Part shown: positions 26,909 through 36,598 of the stretch, in pieces
Layout: every line of letters begins with the position of its first letter
How positions within the stretch are numbered: position 1 is the first letter of the stretch
Source of the DNA: Acidicapsa acidisoli
Lineage (GTDB): Bacteria > Acidobacteriota > Terriglobia > Terriglobales > Acidobacteriaceae
Length of the DNA: 64,000 bases
Assembly (NCBI RefSeq): GCF_025685625.1
Contig: NZ_JAGSYI010000003.1
Coordinates: 558,001-622,000 of the forward strand
Reading direction: 5' to 3'
The notes under the pieces: generated by a model
Told to the model about the DNA's origin: nothing
What the model saw: only the letters and a program-made list of their open reading frames with translations
Databases searched by the model: none
Translations under genes and position numbers: made by a program

Positions 26909-28171
26909 ATGGAGACTACTAAAGCACACGAAAGCGAGCACTTGCAGACGGCGAATCCGGCTCCAAATTCGGGGAACGGACCGGCTCATGGCGCCGCTCC
27001 GGCTGGCGCGTCCGCTCCAGCCGGCAAACCGAAGAGCAAGCTGGCGATCCTGGTCATCTGCGTCGTAGTGGCGCTGCTCGCAGTCGGAATTTACAGCGGG
27101 ATTCACTCCCGCATGACCGCCGATGCCGTTCTCGCCGACGTCGCGACCCAGTCCTCCGTTCCGTCCGTCCGCGTCACGTTTCCGCAGGCGGGCGAGCAGA
27201 TTCAGCAGGTCGATCTGCCGGGCAATGTCGAGGCCTTCATCGACACGCCGATTTACGCCCGCACCAACGGCTACCTGCGGCGCTGGTATGTCGATATCGG
27301 AGCGCATGTCCACCAGGGCGAGCTGATGGCGGAGATCGAAACACCCGAGCTCGACCAGCAACTGCAGCAGGCGCAAGCTGATGTAAAGACTGCGCAGGCC
27401 AACGTGGCAATCGCCGACATTACCAGCAAACGCTGGCAGAATCTGCTGGCGAAGGACGCCGTCTCCAAGCAGGAGACCGATCAGGCGATGAGCGATCTCG
27501 CGGCACGGCAATCGACGCTCTCCGCCGCCGAGGCCAATGTTCGCAGGCTGGAGCAGTTGCAGGGCTTCGAAAAGGTGATCGCGCCCTTTGACGGCGTCGT
27601 CACCGCGCGCAACATCGACATCGGCGCACTGGTCGAGGCTGGCGCCAACTCCGTACCCAAGGAACTCTTCCATGTCTCCGCCATCAACCGGCTGCGCGTG
27701 TATGTTGCGGTGCCCGAAGCATACGCCAATGCCGTCACCGACGGAGGCAAGGTGGACCTGACCGAAACCGATCGTCCGGATGAGACCTTTCAAGGCGTAA
27801 TGGTGCGCAACAGCAACGCCATCGATCCGGAATCGCGCACGCTTAACCTCGAAGTCGATGTCGACAACTCCAAAGGTCATCTGCTGCCCGGTGCTTACGT
27901 CTTTGTGCATCTGCGGCTGCCCGGCAATCCGCATTCCGTCACGTTGCCGTCGAACGCGCTTCTCTTCCGCGCCGAGGGGCTTCGCGCTGCCGTTGTGCGG
28001 CAGAATCGCGTTGTTCTAGCTCCAATTTCCATCAGCCACGACTACGGCGACAAGGTGGAAGTCACCTCAGGCCTGACCACGCAGGACGCCGTTGTCCTCG
28101 ACCCGCCCGACTCGCTCGCGGCCGGCGAGGAAGTCAAGGTTATCTCCACCGGAAAGCAGGGCCCGGCATGA
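26909..28171 (+). CDS. RND periplasmic adaptor (membrane fusion protein)
   Basis: The 420-residue adaptor has a cytoplasmic Pro/Ala-rich tail, a membrane anchor at about 48-68, a lipoyl domain (PIYARTNGYLRRWYVDIGAHV and VIAPFDGVVTARNIDIGALV), an alpha-hairpin, and beta-barrel regions. AAGGAAG stands about 10 bases before the ATG at 26909. It links the permease to the outer-membrane factor, and its stop overlaps the next start (ATGA). Confidence 0.93.
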   Translation: METTKAHESEHLQTANPAPNSGNGPAHGAAPAGASAPAGKPKSKLAILVICVVVALLAVGIYSGIHSRMTADAVLADVATQSSVPSVRVTFPQAGEQIQQVDLPGNVEAFIDTPIYARTNGYLRRWYVDIGAHVHQGELMAEIETPELDQQLQQAQADVKTAQANVAIADITSKRWQNLLAKDAVSKQETDQAMSDLAARQSTLSAAEANVRRLEQLQGFEKVIAPFDGVVTARNIDIGALVEAGANSVPKELFHVSAINRLRVYVAVPEAYANAVTDGGKVDLTETDRPDETFQGVMVRNSNAIDPESRTLNLEVDVDNSKGHLLPGAYVFVHLRLPGNPHSVTLPSNALLFRAEGLRAAVVRQNRVVLAPISISHDYGDKVEVTSGLTTQDAVVLDPPDSLAAGEEVKVISTGKQGPA

Positions 28172-29631
28172 CGTTGAAGACCGCGGCACCGCTTCTGCTG
28201 ATGGGCATTGGGATCGGGCTGGCCGGTTGCAAGGTAGGCCCGAACTACGTCAAGCCGCAGGCTTCCGCGCCGCCAGCGTATGAGGAATCTGCGCCCGATT
28301 CGACACAATCCGGCGACTGGAAGCCAGCGGCGCCATCGGACTCCGCTCTGGGAGGCTCATGGTGGCAGCTTTTTTCCGACCCGGAGCTGAACCAGCTTGA
28401 GCAGCAGGTCGCCACGGCCAACCAGAGCCTCAAGGCCTCCGAGGCTAACTTCCGGGCAGCACGTGGCTATGTGGCCATCAACCGATCCTATCTGGCTCCG
28501 ACAATTGGTACGGCGCCTGCGATCGGCACGGTTCGCGACTCCCTCCATCAGCCGTATTTCAACACGAACTATCTCAATAACGGAGAAGGCAGCTTCTCCC
28601 TGCCCTTCGATATCAATTACGAGATCGATTTGTGGGGCCGCATTCGCCGTGGCGTCACCGCCTCGCGCGCGCAGGCCCAGGCCAGCGCCGCCGACCTGGC
28701 GACCGCGCTTCTCAGCCTCCAGGCCGAGCTGGCAATGGACTACTTTGACCTTCGCGCCACCGATACCCAGTTACAGCTTCTCAACGACACGGTAAAGGCC
28801 TACCAGGAAGCGCTCAAGCTCACGGAAGACCGCCATGACGGCGGCGCAGCGCCGCTTTCCGATGTAACTCAGGCGCGCACCCAGTTGCAAGCTGCACAGG
28901 TGATCCAAACCGATCTCAACAACGAACGCGCAGCCGACCAGCACGCCATCGCCATCCTGATCGGCTTGCCTCCGGCGGAGTTCCACCTCGACGCATTGCC
29001 GCGAGGGGCGGATCACTCCGTGCTGCCGAAGGTTCCTTTGTCGTTGCCCTCCCAGTTACTGGAGCGCCGTCCGGACATCGCCTCGATGGAGCGCCAGATG
29101 GCCGCCGCCAATGAACAGATCGGCATCGCCAAGGCTGCCTATTACCCAACCCTGAGCCTTTCCGGATCGGCCGGCTTCATGGGCACCTCGGCGCTGAACT
29201 GGCTGACGTGGCCAAGCCGCTTTTGGGCGGTCGGTCCTACCCTCAGTGAAACACTCTTTGACGCCGGACGCCGCAAGGCCGGTGTCGCAATCGCGCAGGC
29301 CAATTACGACGCGACCGTGGCTAATTACCGCCAGACTGTACTCACCAGCTTCGGACAGGTCGAGGACAACCTCGCTGCTCTGCGCATCCTCGAAACCGAA
29401 GCCGATCAGCAGCACGCAGCCACCCACTCGGCCGAGCAGACCCTCGATCTCTTTACAACCCGCTACCAAGGCGGTGTGGACACTTACCTCCAGGTCATTA
29501 CTTCGCAGACCGCAGCCCTGATGAACGAGCGCAACGATATCGAGATACAGTTGCGCCGCCAGCAGGCCAGCGTATTGCTGATCAAAGCCCTCGGCGGCGG
29601 ATGGACCACGCAACAGCTTCCCAAGGTGTAG
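28168..29631 (+). CDS. Outer-membrane efflux lipoprotein (NodT/OprM family)
   Basis: This 487-residue TolC-like channel subunit has a lipoprotein signal ending GIGLAGC, so it is probably lipidated at Cys22. The two OEP repeats are visible. One has WWQLFSDPELNQLEQQVATANQSL and VNYEIDLWGRIR-like segments. The other has LLERRPDIASMERQMAAANEQIG and TYLQVITSQTAALMNERN. It is the third gene of the RND operon. Confidence 0.93.
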   Translation: MTLKTAAPLLLMGIGIGLAGCKVGPNYVKPQASAPPAYEESAPDSTQSGDWKPAAPSDSALGGSWWQLFSDPELNQLEQQVATANQSLKASEANFRAARGYVAINRSYLAPTIGTAPAIGTVRDSLHQPYFNTNYLNNGEGSFSLPFDINYEIDLWGRIRRGVTASRAQAQASAADLATALLSLQAELAMDYFDLRATDTQLQLLNDTVKAYQEALKLTEDRHDGGAAPLSDVTQARTQLQAAQVIQTDLNNERAADQHAIAILIGLPPAEFHLDALPRGADHSVLPKVPLSLPSQLLERRPDIASMERQMAAANEQIGIAKAAYYPTLSLSGSAGFMGTSALNWLTWPSRFWAVGPTLSETLFDAGRRKAGVAIAQANYDATVANYRQTVLTSFGQVEDNLAALRILETEADQQHAATHSAEQTLDLFTTRYQGGVDTYLQVITSQTAALMNERNDIEIQLRRQQASVLLIKALGGGWTTQQLPKV

Positions 29632-29640
29632 CTCGAACCG

Positions 29641-29681
29641 GGCCGGCGCGGCGCTCATAACTCAAGAGCGCTGGGCTGGCC
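29641..29681 (+). terminator. Hairpin after the RND operon
   Basis: GCGCTC (29651-29656) pairs with GAGCGC (29666-29671) around a 9-base loop, flanked by an outer GGCC pair at 29641 and 29678. There is no U-run, so it could be a Rho-independent terminator of weak type or a 3' stabilising stem. Confidence 0.45.
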
Positions 29682-29760
29682 TCAGAGTCCCTTATAGTCT
29701 CAGTTGCGCTCTTCCGCCTGCGTCGTGAATGATGGACATGCCTTTGGAAGGTGCAACGGC

Positions 29761-31452
29761 ATGGTTCGCACTCTGCGTAATTTCGCGCCATCCTTCCTGC
29801 CTGTTTCTATCGCAACAGGCCGCGTCGCATGGCTCTTTGACTCGCAAGCTGGTCTGGCGGATAAGTTTCTGCCTCGCTGGATTTTTCTGCGCGCTCTGGC
29901 CGCCATTTATTTCTCGGCATTCTTCTCACTGCTCTTTCAGATCGACGGCCTGATCGGACCGCAAGGCATTCTGCCTGCGCAACGCTACCTTGACGCCGTG
30001 CAGGGCGCAATGGGGCTGATGCGCTTCTGGTACGCGCCAACGCTCTTTTGGATATCCGCCGGATCTCACGCGATGATGGCCGTGACGTGGTTAGGCCTGA
30101 TCGCGTCCGTCGCGGCCTTCTGCAATCTCTGGCCCCGCCTCAGCTTTTTCGTCTGCTTCCTGTGCTTTCTTGCGTTTGTCACCGCGGCGCAGGATTTCTC
30201 CGGTTATCAGTCCGACGGCATGTTGCTCGAAGCGGGATTCATCGCCTTGTTCTTCGCACCGCGCGGACTCCGGCCAGGTTTGGGAATTGCAAGCCCGCCC
30301 TCGCGAGCCAGCCTCTTTCTGTTGCAGTGGGAGTGGTTCCGCATCTACTTCGAGTCGGGAATGGTGAAGCTGCTGAGCGGCGACCAGCAATGGCGCAATT
30401 TCACCGCCATGGACGAGTACTACCAGAATGGCCCGCTGCCCACCTGGATCGGCTGGTATGTCGAGCACCTGCCGCACTGGTTTCACGCCGCCACTGTTGT
30501 GGGAACATTGGCCATGGAGTTGGCCGTGGTCTTGCTGCTCTTCTTGCCCGGACGCGCACGACTTATCTGCTTCTTCATCGTCACGCCGTGGGAGATCGGC
30601 GTCATACTCACGGCCAACTACACCTTCCTGAACTATCTCGTGCTATCGCTCGGCTTTCTGCTACTGGATGACAGCAGCATTCGATGGCTGCTGCCGCAGC
30701 GCTTCCGCAATACGCTGCCGGAACCGCAGCAGCAGGAATCTGCGCCAACCAGCGAGCCTCCGCTATCGATTCTGGAGAATTCCGACGAGCCTAAGGCCGA
30801 AATTCCGCCCGCGCCACGCAGATTCGTCAGAGTTCTCGCAACGGCTCGTCTTTTTGTCGCTACCATGCTACTCTCGTGGATCGGATACGCGACCACGGCC
30901 GAAATGGTCCGAATGCTATGGTCGGACCTGCCGCTGCCAACTGCTCCCATTGTTGCGCTGGAACCGTTTCGCATCGCCAATCAATACGGACTCTTCGCCG
31001 TGATGACGCGCGGGCGATACGAGATCGAGTTTCAGGGGTCGGTCGACGGCCAGAACTGGACGCCGTATCTCTTCCGCTACAAGCCACAGGCGCTCAACGA
31101 AGCGCCGGGCATCTACGCGCCGTACCAGCCGCGATTTGAATGGAACCTGTGGTTCGCTTCCCTAGGCGACTGGCAACAGAGCAATTTTGTCGCGCTCACC
31201 GAAGAGCGGCTTCTCGAGAACGATCCGTCTGTACTTGGATTGTTCAAAGCAAATCCCTTCCCGCAAGCGCCGCCCCGCTTCGTGAAAGCAGTCCTGTGGC
31301 GGTACTGGTTCACTTCCATGGCAGAAAAGCGGCACACAGGCAACTGGTGGAAGCGCAATCTACTGGGCCTCTACGCTCCAGTCGTCACACGCCAGCAAGA
31401 TGGCAAGTTCAGCGCAGTGGAATGGCCTGAGCCTCTCGCGCCTCATGACTAA
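29761..31452 (+). CDS. Lipase maturation factor family membrane protein (LMF1-like)
   Basis: The 563-residue polytopic protein is related to vertebrate LMF1, an ER chaperone needed for lipase folding. Signatures are WIFLRALAAIYFSAFFSLLFQIDGLIG near residue 40, ILPAQRYL, WEWFRIYFESGMVKLLSGD, and the C-terminal non-membrane domain with RYEIEFQGSVDGQNWTPYLF and RFVKAVLWRYWFT. It has seven or more membrane segments. The frame is open from a TTG at 29704, but the ATG at 29761 is more likely. The bacterial client is unknown, and no lipase is adjacent. Confidence 0.88.
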   Translation: MVRTLRNFAPSFLPVSIATGRVAWLFDSQAGLADKFLPRWIFLRALAAIYFSAFFSLLFQIDGLIGPQGILPAQRYLDAVQGAMGLMRFWYAPTLFWISAGSHAMMAVTWLGLIASVAAFCNLWPRLSFFVCFLCFLAFVTAAQDFSGYQSDGMLLEAGFIALFFAPRGLRPGLGIASPPSRASLFLLQWEWFRIYFESGMVKLLSGDQQWRNFTAMDEYYQNGPLPTWIGWYVEHLPHWFHAATVVGTLAMELAVVLLLFLPGRARLICFFIVTPWEIGVILTANYTFLNYLVLSLGFLLLDDSSIRWLLPQRFRNTLPEPQQQESAPTSEPPLSILENSDEPKAEIPPAPRRFVRVLATARLFVATMLLSWIGYATTAEMVRMLWSDLPLPTAPIVALEPFRIANQYGLFAVMTRGRYEIEFQGSVDGQNWTPYLFRYKPQALNEAPGIYAPYQPRFEWNLWFASLGDWQQSNFVALTEERLLENDPSVLGLFKANPFPQAPPRFVKAVLWRYWFTSMAEKRHTGNWWKRNLLGLYAPVVTRQQDGKFSAVEWPEPLAPHD

Positions 31453-31617
31453 GGTTGTGGATCGAAGAAAAGATACGAGGGAAAATTGGCGAAGCTGCGA
31501 TCCTGCTCAAAAGCGCCGTTGAGTCGCAACAATTCCGTTCTCGTCGTCGCTCCACGTCAAGATCGGCGATGCAAACTCGCGGAGTTTCTACAGGTTTGTC
31601 CTCAGAGAGGTGTTCGC

Positions 31618-32577
31618 TCATGGCATTTTGACAGCTTCTCGCGGGTTCCAGGGTGCCACACATTCCTCATACTCCATTGGATCGCCGAAACCCTCGGTTT
31701 GAACGCCGAGTTGGCGTAGAGCGTCCAAGGCCATCAACCTGCGGTGTGCATTGAACGTCATGATATGGGCGAAGACGCCGCCGTAGGTGAAGGTCTCCGC
31801 TGGTTCGCATAGAGCGTCGACAAAAGTATCATCCCAACTGGAGCGGTTTCGGATGTCACTGAGGATATGATGCAGTTCAGCATCCGTCTTTTCCAGCCTT
31901 TGCAGCATCGCTTGCGGGGAACGCTGCGATTTGGGAGGGCCGTTCATATCCATCTCCGCCCCGGACAGCGCGGCGGTCCAGACTTCTTTAGTGAAGATGA
32001 TGTTTTCTAAAAGCTGCCTCAGAGTCTTGTTCGACTCTCGCCAGGGCAACAGCTCTACCACCGTGGGAAGCGGCCGATCTAATTGTTCCTCTGTCAAAGT
32101 ACCCGCGTATTCCAGCAAACGCCGAGTGTGCCAGGAGTCGTTGCCTGCAAAACGATCAAACAAATCCATGTCTTTCTCTCCTTTTGTTGATGAAGAAGGT
32201 GCAAAAAAGTGAATTTTATTGGAAGCCGGTAAATGAAAGTGCGGATCACGGACGCGGCGGTAGATGCTGGGAGAAATCCGAAAAGCCCTTCGGAAAGCGC
32301 GAGTGAACGCCTCCAGCGAATTGTAGTTGGCGTCCAGAGCAATGTCCGTAACCGACGTTCCGGTATGCCCCAGTTGGTATGCTGCTCTTTCCAACAGTAG
32401 CCGCCGTCGCATGGCGGCCGGAGTTTCATCGACCACGGTTCGGAACAACCGGTGGAACTGCGTACGGCTTTGATACGCTCGGCGCGCCAGATCTTGCGTT
32501 TTCGCCGGAGTGTCCAGGGAATTCGCGACAATTGCAAGGAGGCGGTCTGCCGTATCATGATCTTCCGCTTTATTCAT
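31618..32577 (-). CDS. AraC-type HTH fused to a DinB-like domain
   Basis: Residues 1-110 are an AraC/XylS double helix-turn-helix (TQDLARRAYQSRTQFHRLF, then SVTDIALDANYNSLEAFTRA and FRISPSIYRR). After a short linker, residues about 140-319 form a DinB-like four-helix domain with HTRRLLEYAGTLTEEQLDRP and a His-rich segment AHIMTFNAHRRLMAL. The DNA-binding domain is at the N-terminus, the reverse of classical AraC regulators, so the DinB half is likely the sensor or effector. Convergent with the lipase maturation factor gene. Confidence 0.82.
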   Translation of the reverse strand: MNKAEDHDTADRLLAIVANSLDTPAKTQDLARRAYQSRTQFHRLFRTVVDETPAAMRRRLLLERAAYQLGHTGTSVTDIALDANYNSLEAFTRAFRRAFRISPSIYRRVRDPHFHLPASNKIHFFAPSSSTKGEKDMDLFDRFAGNDSWHTRRLLEYAGTLTEEQLDRPLPTVVELLPWRESNKTLRQLLENIIFTKEVWTAALSGAEMDMNGPPKSQRSPQAMLQRLEKTDAELHHILSDIRNRSSWDDTFVDALCEPAETFTYGGVFAHIMTFNAHRRLMALDALRQLGVQTEGFGDPMEYEECVAPWNPREAVKMP

Positions 32578-33110
32578 GCGTTCGGTTCCCCATCTTGAAA
32601 TCTTGAACAGATCATAGACAAAAGATGACGCCTCCCGCCTGATAGTACGTACCGATCTTCTAGGTCGAAAGCCGGACCAAGACGAATTGACACATTGTGC
32701 TACGTTTGGTCACGGCGCTTCGGGAATAATTCTGTCGAATGGCACAGGGAAACGGCATGGTAGAGAACTTCAATGCCCTCACCGGAGAGGCGTTGCGAGA
32801 TCCTGCATACACCTGGACTTCAAGCGTCTATCTTATTTTTGCGAACCAGCTTTATTCCGATTCTCAACGCATCAGTCCTGGTAAGTGACTTGTATTGCTA
32901 ATTCCTACCGCGATTTGTCTTGGGCCCTCTGTGGGGTGACGAAATTGCGGCGTTGACATTGACCGAGTAGATCACGGCCAAGCCGGTCAGGAAGTACCAA
33001 GAGACGCCTTCGAGTGCAATCTGTCTGGAGAGTAGCCTATACTTTTGGGGAATAAAGTGCAGGGGTTTGTCCAGGTGGTTATGATGTTTTCGAATCTGGC
33101 GATTTCAAAG
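32578..33110. other. Intergenic stretch upstream of the PSCyt operon
   Basis: About 530 bp lie between the AraC-DinB start and the first PSCyt gene. Two TTGACA hexamers appear (near 32687 and 32954), but neither has a good -10 at normal spacing. No gene, RNA or repeat was recognised with confidence. Confidence 0.4.
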
Positions 33111-36100
33111 ATGACCGCTCGATCCAAGCTGACTCCTGTCGCTTCCATGCCATGGTTCTGTCTTCTCGGAATATTGCTCGGGCCGACATTCGGATGCCAT
33201 GGAAATCATGCTCACGTGAGCGCCGTTCGGACTACGCAGCAACTCGATTTCAACCAAGACGTGCAACCGATTCTGGCCAGCAATTGCTTTAGTTGCCACG
33301 GCCCTGACCCGGAGATGCGCAAAGGCGGTTTGCGCCTCGACTTAGAGGAATCGGCATTCCGGAAGAGGCCGGGACATCCCGACGCCATTGTTCCCGGTCA
33401 TCCTGAACAGAGCGAACTCATCAAACGAATCGAATCCACCGACTCCCACCACCTGATGCCGCAGTCGCCGCAGGGCGAGGCGAAACCGATGAAGCCGGAG
33501 GACATTGCGGTTTTGAAGGAGTGGGTGAAGGAGGGCGCGGTATATCGGCCACATTGGGCCTTTGACAAGCCTATTCGGCCCGCACTTCCCGCGGCCACTC
33601 AGAAGGCCGCCTGGGCGAAGACGCCGATCGACACGTTTATCCTGGCGCGGCTCCAGAAGGAAGGTTTGCATCCGTCGCCCGAAGCGAGCAAGGAAATATT
33701 GATTCGGCGAGTGACGCTCGATCTGACGGGCTTGCTGCCTGCTCCTGCCGAGGTGCGCGCGTTCCAGAAAGATAACTCGCCCAGTGCCTATGAACATCTG
33801 GTGGATGGATTGCTGGCCAAACCCAGCTATGGCGAGGAGCGCGCGCGCCACTGGCTGGATTATGCACGATACGCCGACACCTATGGAATTCATTTGGACA
33901 ACAGTCGCGATATCTGGCCATATCGCGATTACGTCATTCGGTCATTCAACAACAACAAACCATTCGATCAATTCGCAGTAGAGCAAATCGCCGGAGATCT
34001 TCTTCCCGCAAAGACCATCGATCCTCTGATCGCAAGCGGCTATGTTCGCCTGGGTGCAAGCAGCAACGAAGGCGGCGCAATTCCGGAAGAGCTGAGGGCG
34101 AACATCGCCCGGGAGCGGACTGAGGCGTACGGAGCTACATTTATGGGGCTGACCGTGGGTTGCGCGGTCTGCCACGATCACAAATACGATCCAACCTCGC
34201 AGAAGGATTTCTATGCGTTAACGGCGTTCTTCAACAACATTGACGAGAAGCCTTTCAATGGCGACCGGCCAGTCTGGACGCCGGTGGCGCGCATCCCCAA
34301 GCCTGTAAATCACGAAGCCTACAATCGAATTCTTGCAAATCGATCGGAGCTAGCCAGTCGACTCGCCTCTTTGCATTCGCAGGATCGCGTACTGATTCCG
34401 CGCTGGCTTGCATCGCGTCAACATCTGGCACAGCCTGTTTCCGCCGATAACCTTGTGCTTCGGCTTCGCCTGGATGAAGGCGGCGGCGACGTATTGAAAA
34501 ACAGTGCTCCTCATGCGCAGCAGGCTAGTTTTCCCATTGGGAAATTCAAGCCGCAATGGGGAGAGACTACCTGGCTCTGGCCTGATTTTCGCATGGACGC
34601 GAGCACACATGTCGCGCTAGGGCAAACCGGCGACTACGAAGGGAACCAGGCATTCTCTTCGGGCGGATGGTTCATGGTGCGCTCGGCACCGAACTACTCC
34701 CTGGACAACGCTACCGGCGCGCTTCTCTCTAAGATGGATACGGGCCAGCACAACCGCGGCTGGGATCTTTCCATCGAGAAAGGAATCGTCAACGTTCAGC
34801 TTGTCAACGAAGCACCGAAGAACCTGACGATTCCCAAGAGCGTGACGGTCAGGAAGCCGGTCGTAAAGAAAGAAGCGTTTGAGTATCCAACGCCGGTAGA
34901 TTTAACCCCCAAAGACCTGGCGCCGAATAAACCTGCGCCGAAAAAAGAAGCTTCCAAAAAGCCCGAAGACAAGAAGAAAACCGAAGAGCACAAGGACACA
35001 AAACCCAAGCCGGCGGAAGATGCTACGCCTTGGGTGGGGATCAAGGTTTCAGCGACTGAAGCTCTGCCCGTCGACGGCCACTGGAGACATATCTTCTTCA
35101 CCTATGACGGATCGGGCAAGGCGTCTGGCGTCAAAATCTATGTGGATGGAGCGCCGGTCGCTACGACGGTCGCGATGGACAAGCTGACCCAGAAGTCCAT
35201 TCGGACACAAGCTCCCATGCAACTTGGCTGGCGATATCCAGATACCGATCCAGCGCGCGAGACGCGCTATCAGGACATCCGCCTGTATGGGCGTGTGCTG
35301 ACGCCGGAGGAAGCGAAGCAGTTGCCCTTCGAGGACTACGTTGCGGAAGTGACGAGCAAGCCTGCCGACAAGTGGAGCGAGGATGAGCGACATGCAGTCA
35401 GCGAGTTCTACTTCAACCATGTCGAGCCAAACTCAATCGCTCTGCAGGAACAGATCCGGCAGTTGAATGCGCAGCTCGACAAGCTGTCAGAGGGCGGCGA
35501 TCTAACACTCGTTGCCTGGGAGAAGCCTTCCATTGCGTATGCCAATGTTTTGACGCGAGGCGTGTATTCGGCACGTGCCGATCGCGTGGAAGCGAATACA
35601 CCTCACTTTCTTCCCGCATTGCCCGCGGGCGAGCCGCATAACCGGCTGGCATTGGCCAAGTGGACCGTAAGTCCGGATAATCCGCTAACTGCGCGAGTGA
35701 CCGTGAACCGGATATGGAACGAAATCTTTGGGACCGGTCTCGTCGAAACAACCGAGGACTTTGGCATTATGGGACAGCGGCCATCGCATCCCGAGTTACT
35801 GGACTGGCTGGCTGTCGAGTTCCGCGAAAGCGGATGGGACGTCAAGCATATGTACAAGCTGATGGTCATGTCGGCGGCGTACCGGCAAAGTGCAAAATCG
35901 ACGCCGGAGCAGCTGACCAAAGACCCCAAGAATCTCCTGCTTGCGCGTGGGCCGCGCTTCCGCATGGATGCCGAGACTTTGCGCGACATTGCGCTTGAGT
36001 CAAGCGGGCTGCTGGTGAATAAGATTGGTGGCCCGAGCGTAAAGCCCTACCAGCCAGCGAATATCTGGGAACAGGGCCACAATGCGAGCGACACGCTGCA

Positions 36101-36584
36101 TTACACGCAGGACCATGGCGATGGCCTTTACCGGCGAAGCATGTACAGTTACTGGAAACGCATGGCCATGTTGCCCGACATGGATGCCTTCGACGCGACC
36201 ATGCGCGATGTGGTTTGCACCCGCAGACAGAGGACGGATACACCTCTGCAGGCCCTTGTAACTATGAACGATGTGCAATGGGTCGAGGCGGCGCGTGGAT
36301 TGGCTGAGCGGGTGATCAAAGAGGCAGGAACTAACTCACAACAGCGCATTCAGTTGATGGGCGAGCTTTTGCTTTCGCATGACCCGCCTGCGCCGATGGC
36401 CGCGGTGCTGGAGAACTCGCTGGAGCAGATGCAGAAGCACTATGCCGCCGATCCCAAAGCCGCGCAGGAACTCGTCGGCGTAGGCGAGAAGAAGAGGGAT
36501 GGATCGATTCCCGCAGCCGAACTCGCGGCATGGACGATGGTGGCAAGCGAAATGTTGAACCTGGATGAGACGGTGACGAAGTAG
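33111..36584 (+). CDS. PSCyt1/DUF1549/LamG/DUF1553 c-type cytochrome
   Basis: This is a large secreted protein (1157 residues) of the planctomycete-type cytochrome family. After a signal segment, a PSCyt1 domain has CFSCH at about 59-63. DUF1549 follows (DTFILARLQKEGLHPSPEA to about residue 385), with a second CAVCH at about 351-355. A LamG-like domain follows, then DUF1553 (LPAGEPHNRLALAKWTVSPD to TPLQALVTMNDVQWVEAARG). The function is unproven. The frame also allows a TTG at 33045, but MTARSKLT at 33111 gives the better signal. It is first of three tightly spaced genes. Confidence 0.9.
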   Translation: MTARSKLTPVASMPWFCLLGILLGPTFGCHGNHAHVSAVRTTQQLDFNQDVQPILASNCFSCHGPDPEMRKGGLRLDLEESAFRKRPGHPDAIVPGHPEQSELIKRIESTDSHHLMPQSPQGEAKPMKPEDIAVLKEWVKEGAVYRPHWAFDKPIRPALPAATQKAAWAKTPIDTFILARLQKEGLHPSPEASKEILIRRVTLDLTGLLPAPAEVRAFQKDNSPSAYEHLVDGLLAKPSYGEERARHWLDYARYADTYGIHLDNSRDIWPYRDYVIRSFNNNKPFDQFAVEQIAGDLLPAKTIDPLIASGYVRLGASSNEGGAIPEELRANIARERTEAYGATFMGLTVGCAVCHDHKYDPTSQKDFYALTAFFNNIDEKPFNGDRPVWTPVARIPKPVNHEAYNRILANRSELASRLASLHSQDRVLIPRWLASRQHLAQPVSADNLVLRLRLDEGGGDVLKNSAPHAQQASFPIGKFKPQWGETTWLWPDFRMDASTHVALGQTGDYEGNQAFSSGGWFMVRSAPNYSLDNATGALLSKMDTGQHNRGWDLSIEKGIVNVQLVNEAPKNLTIPKSVTVRKPVVKKEAFEYPTPVDLTPKDLAPNKPAPKKEASKKPEDKKKTEEHKDTKPKPAEDATPWVGIKVSATEALPVDGHWRHIFFTYDGSGKASGVKIYVDGAPVATTVAMDKLTQKSIRTQAPMQLGWRYPDTDPARETRYQDIRLYGRVLTPEEAKQLPFEDYVAEVTSKPADKWSEDERHAVSEFYFNHVEPNSIALQEQIRQLNAQLDKLSEGGDLTLVAWEKPSIAYANVLTRGVYSARADRVEANTPHFLPALPAGEPHNRLALAKWTVSPDNPLTARVTVNRIWNEIFGTGLVETTEDFGIMGQRPSHPELLDWLAVEFRESGWDVKHMYKLMVMSAAYRQSAKSTPEQLTKDPKNLLLARGPRFRMDAETLRDIALESSGLLVNKIGGPSVKPYQPANIWEQGHNASDTLHYTQDHGDGLYRRSMYSYWKRMAMLPDMDAFDATMRDVVCTRRQRTDTPLQALVTMNDVQWVEAARGLAERVIKEAGTNSQQRIQLMGELLLSHDPPAPMAAVLENSLEQMQKHYAADPKAAQELVGVGEKKRDGSIPAAELAAWTMVASEMLNLDETVTK

Positions 36585-36598
36585 CGGAGGGAAATCGA

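Noticed and set aside
26144-27934. Long minus-strand frame (596 codons) opposite the RND permease and adaptor
   Set aside because: It lies entirely antisense to two well-supported genes. Its composition (His, Arg, Gly, Asp-rich) is that of a GC-rich shadow frame and it has no recognisable domain.
32687-32884. Plus-strand frame of 65 codons before the PSCyt operon
   Set aside because: Composition and lack of start signal argue against coding. No similarity recognised.
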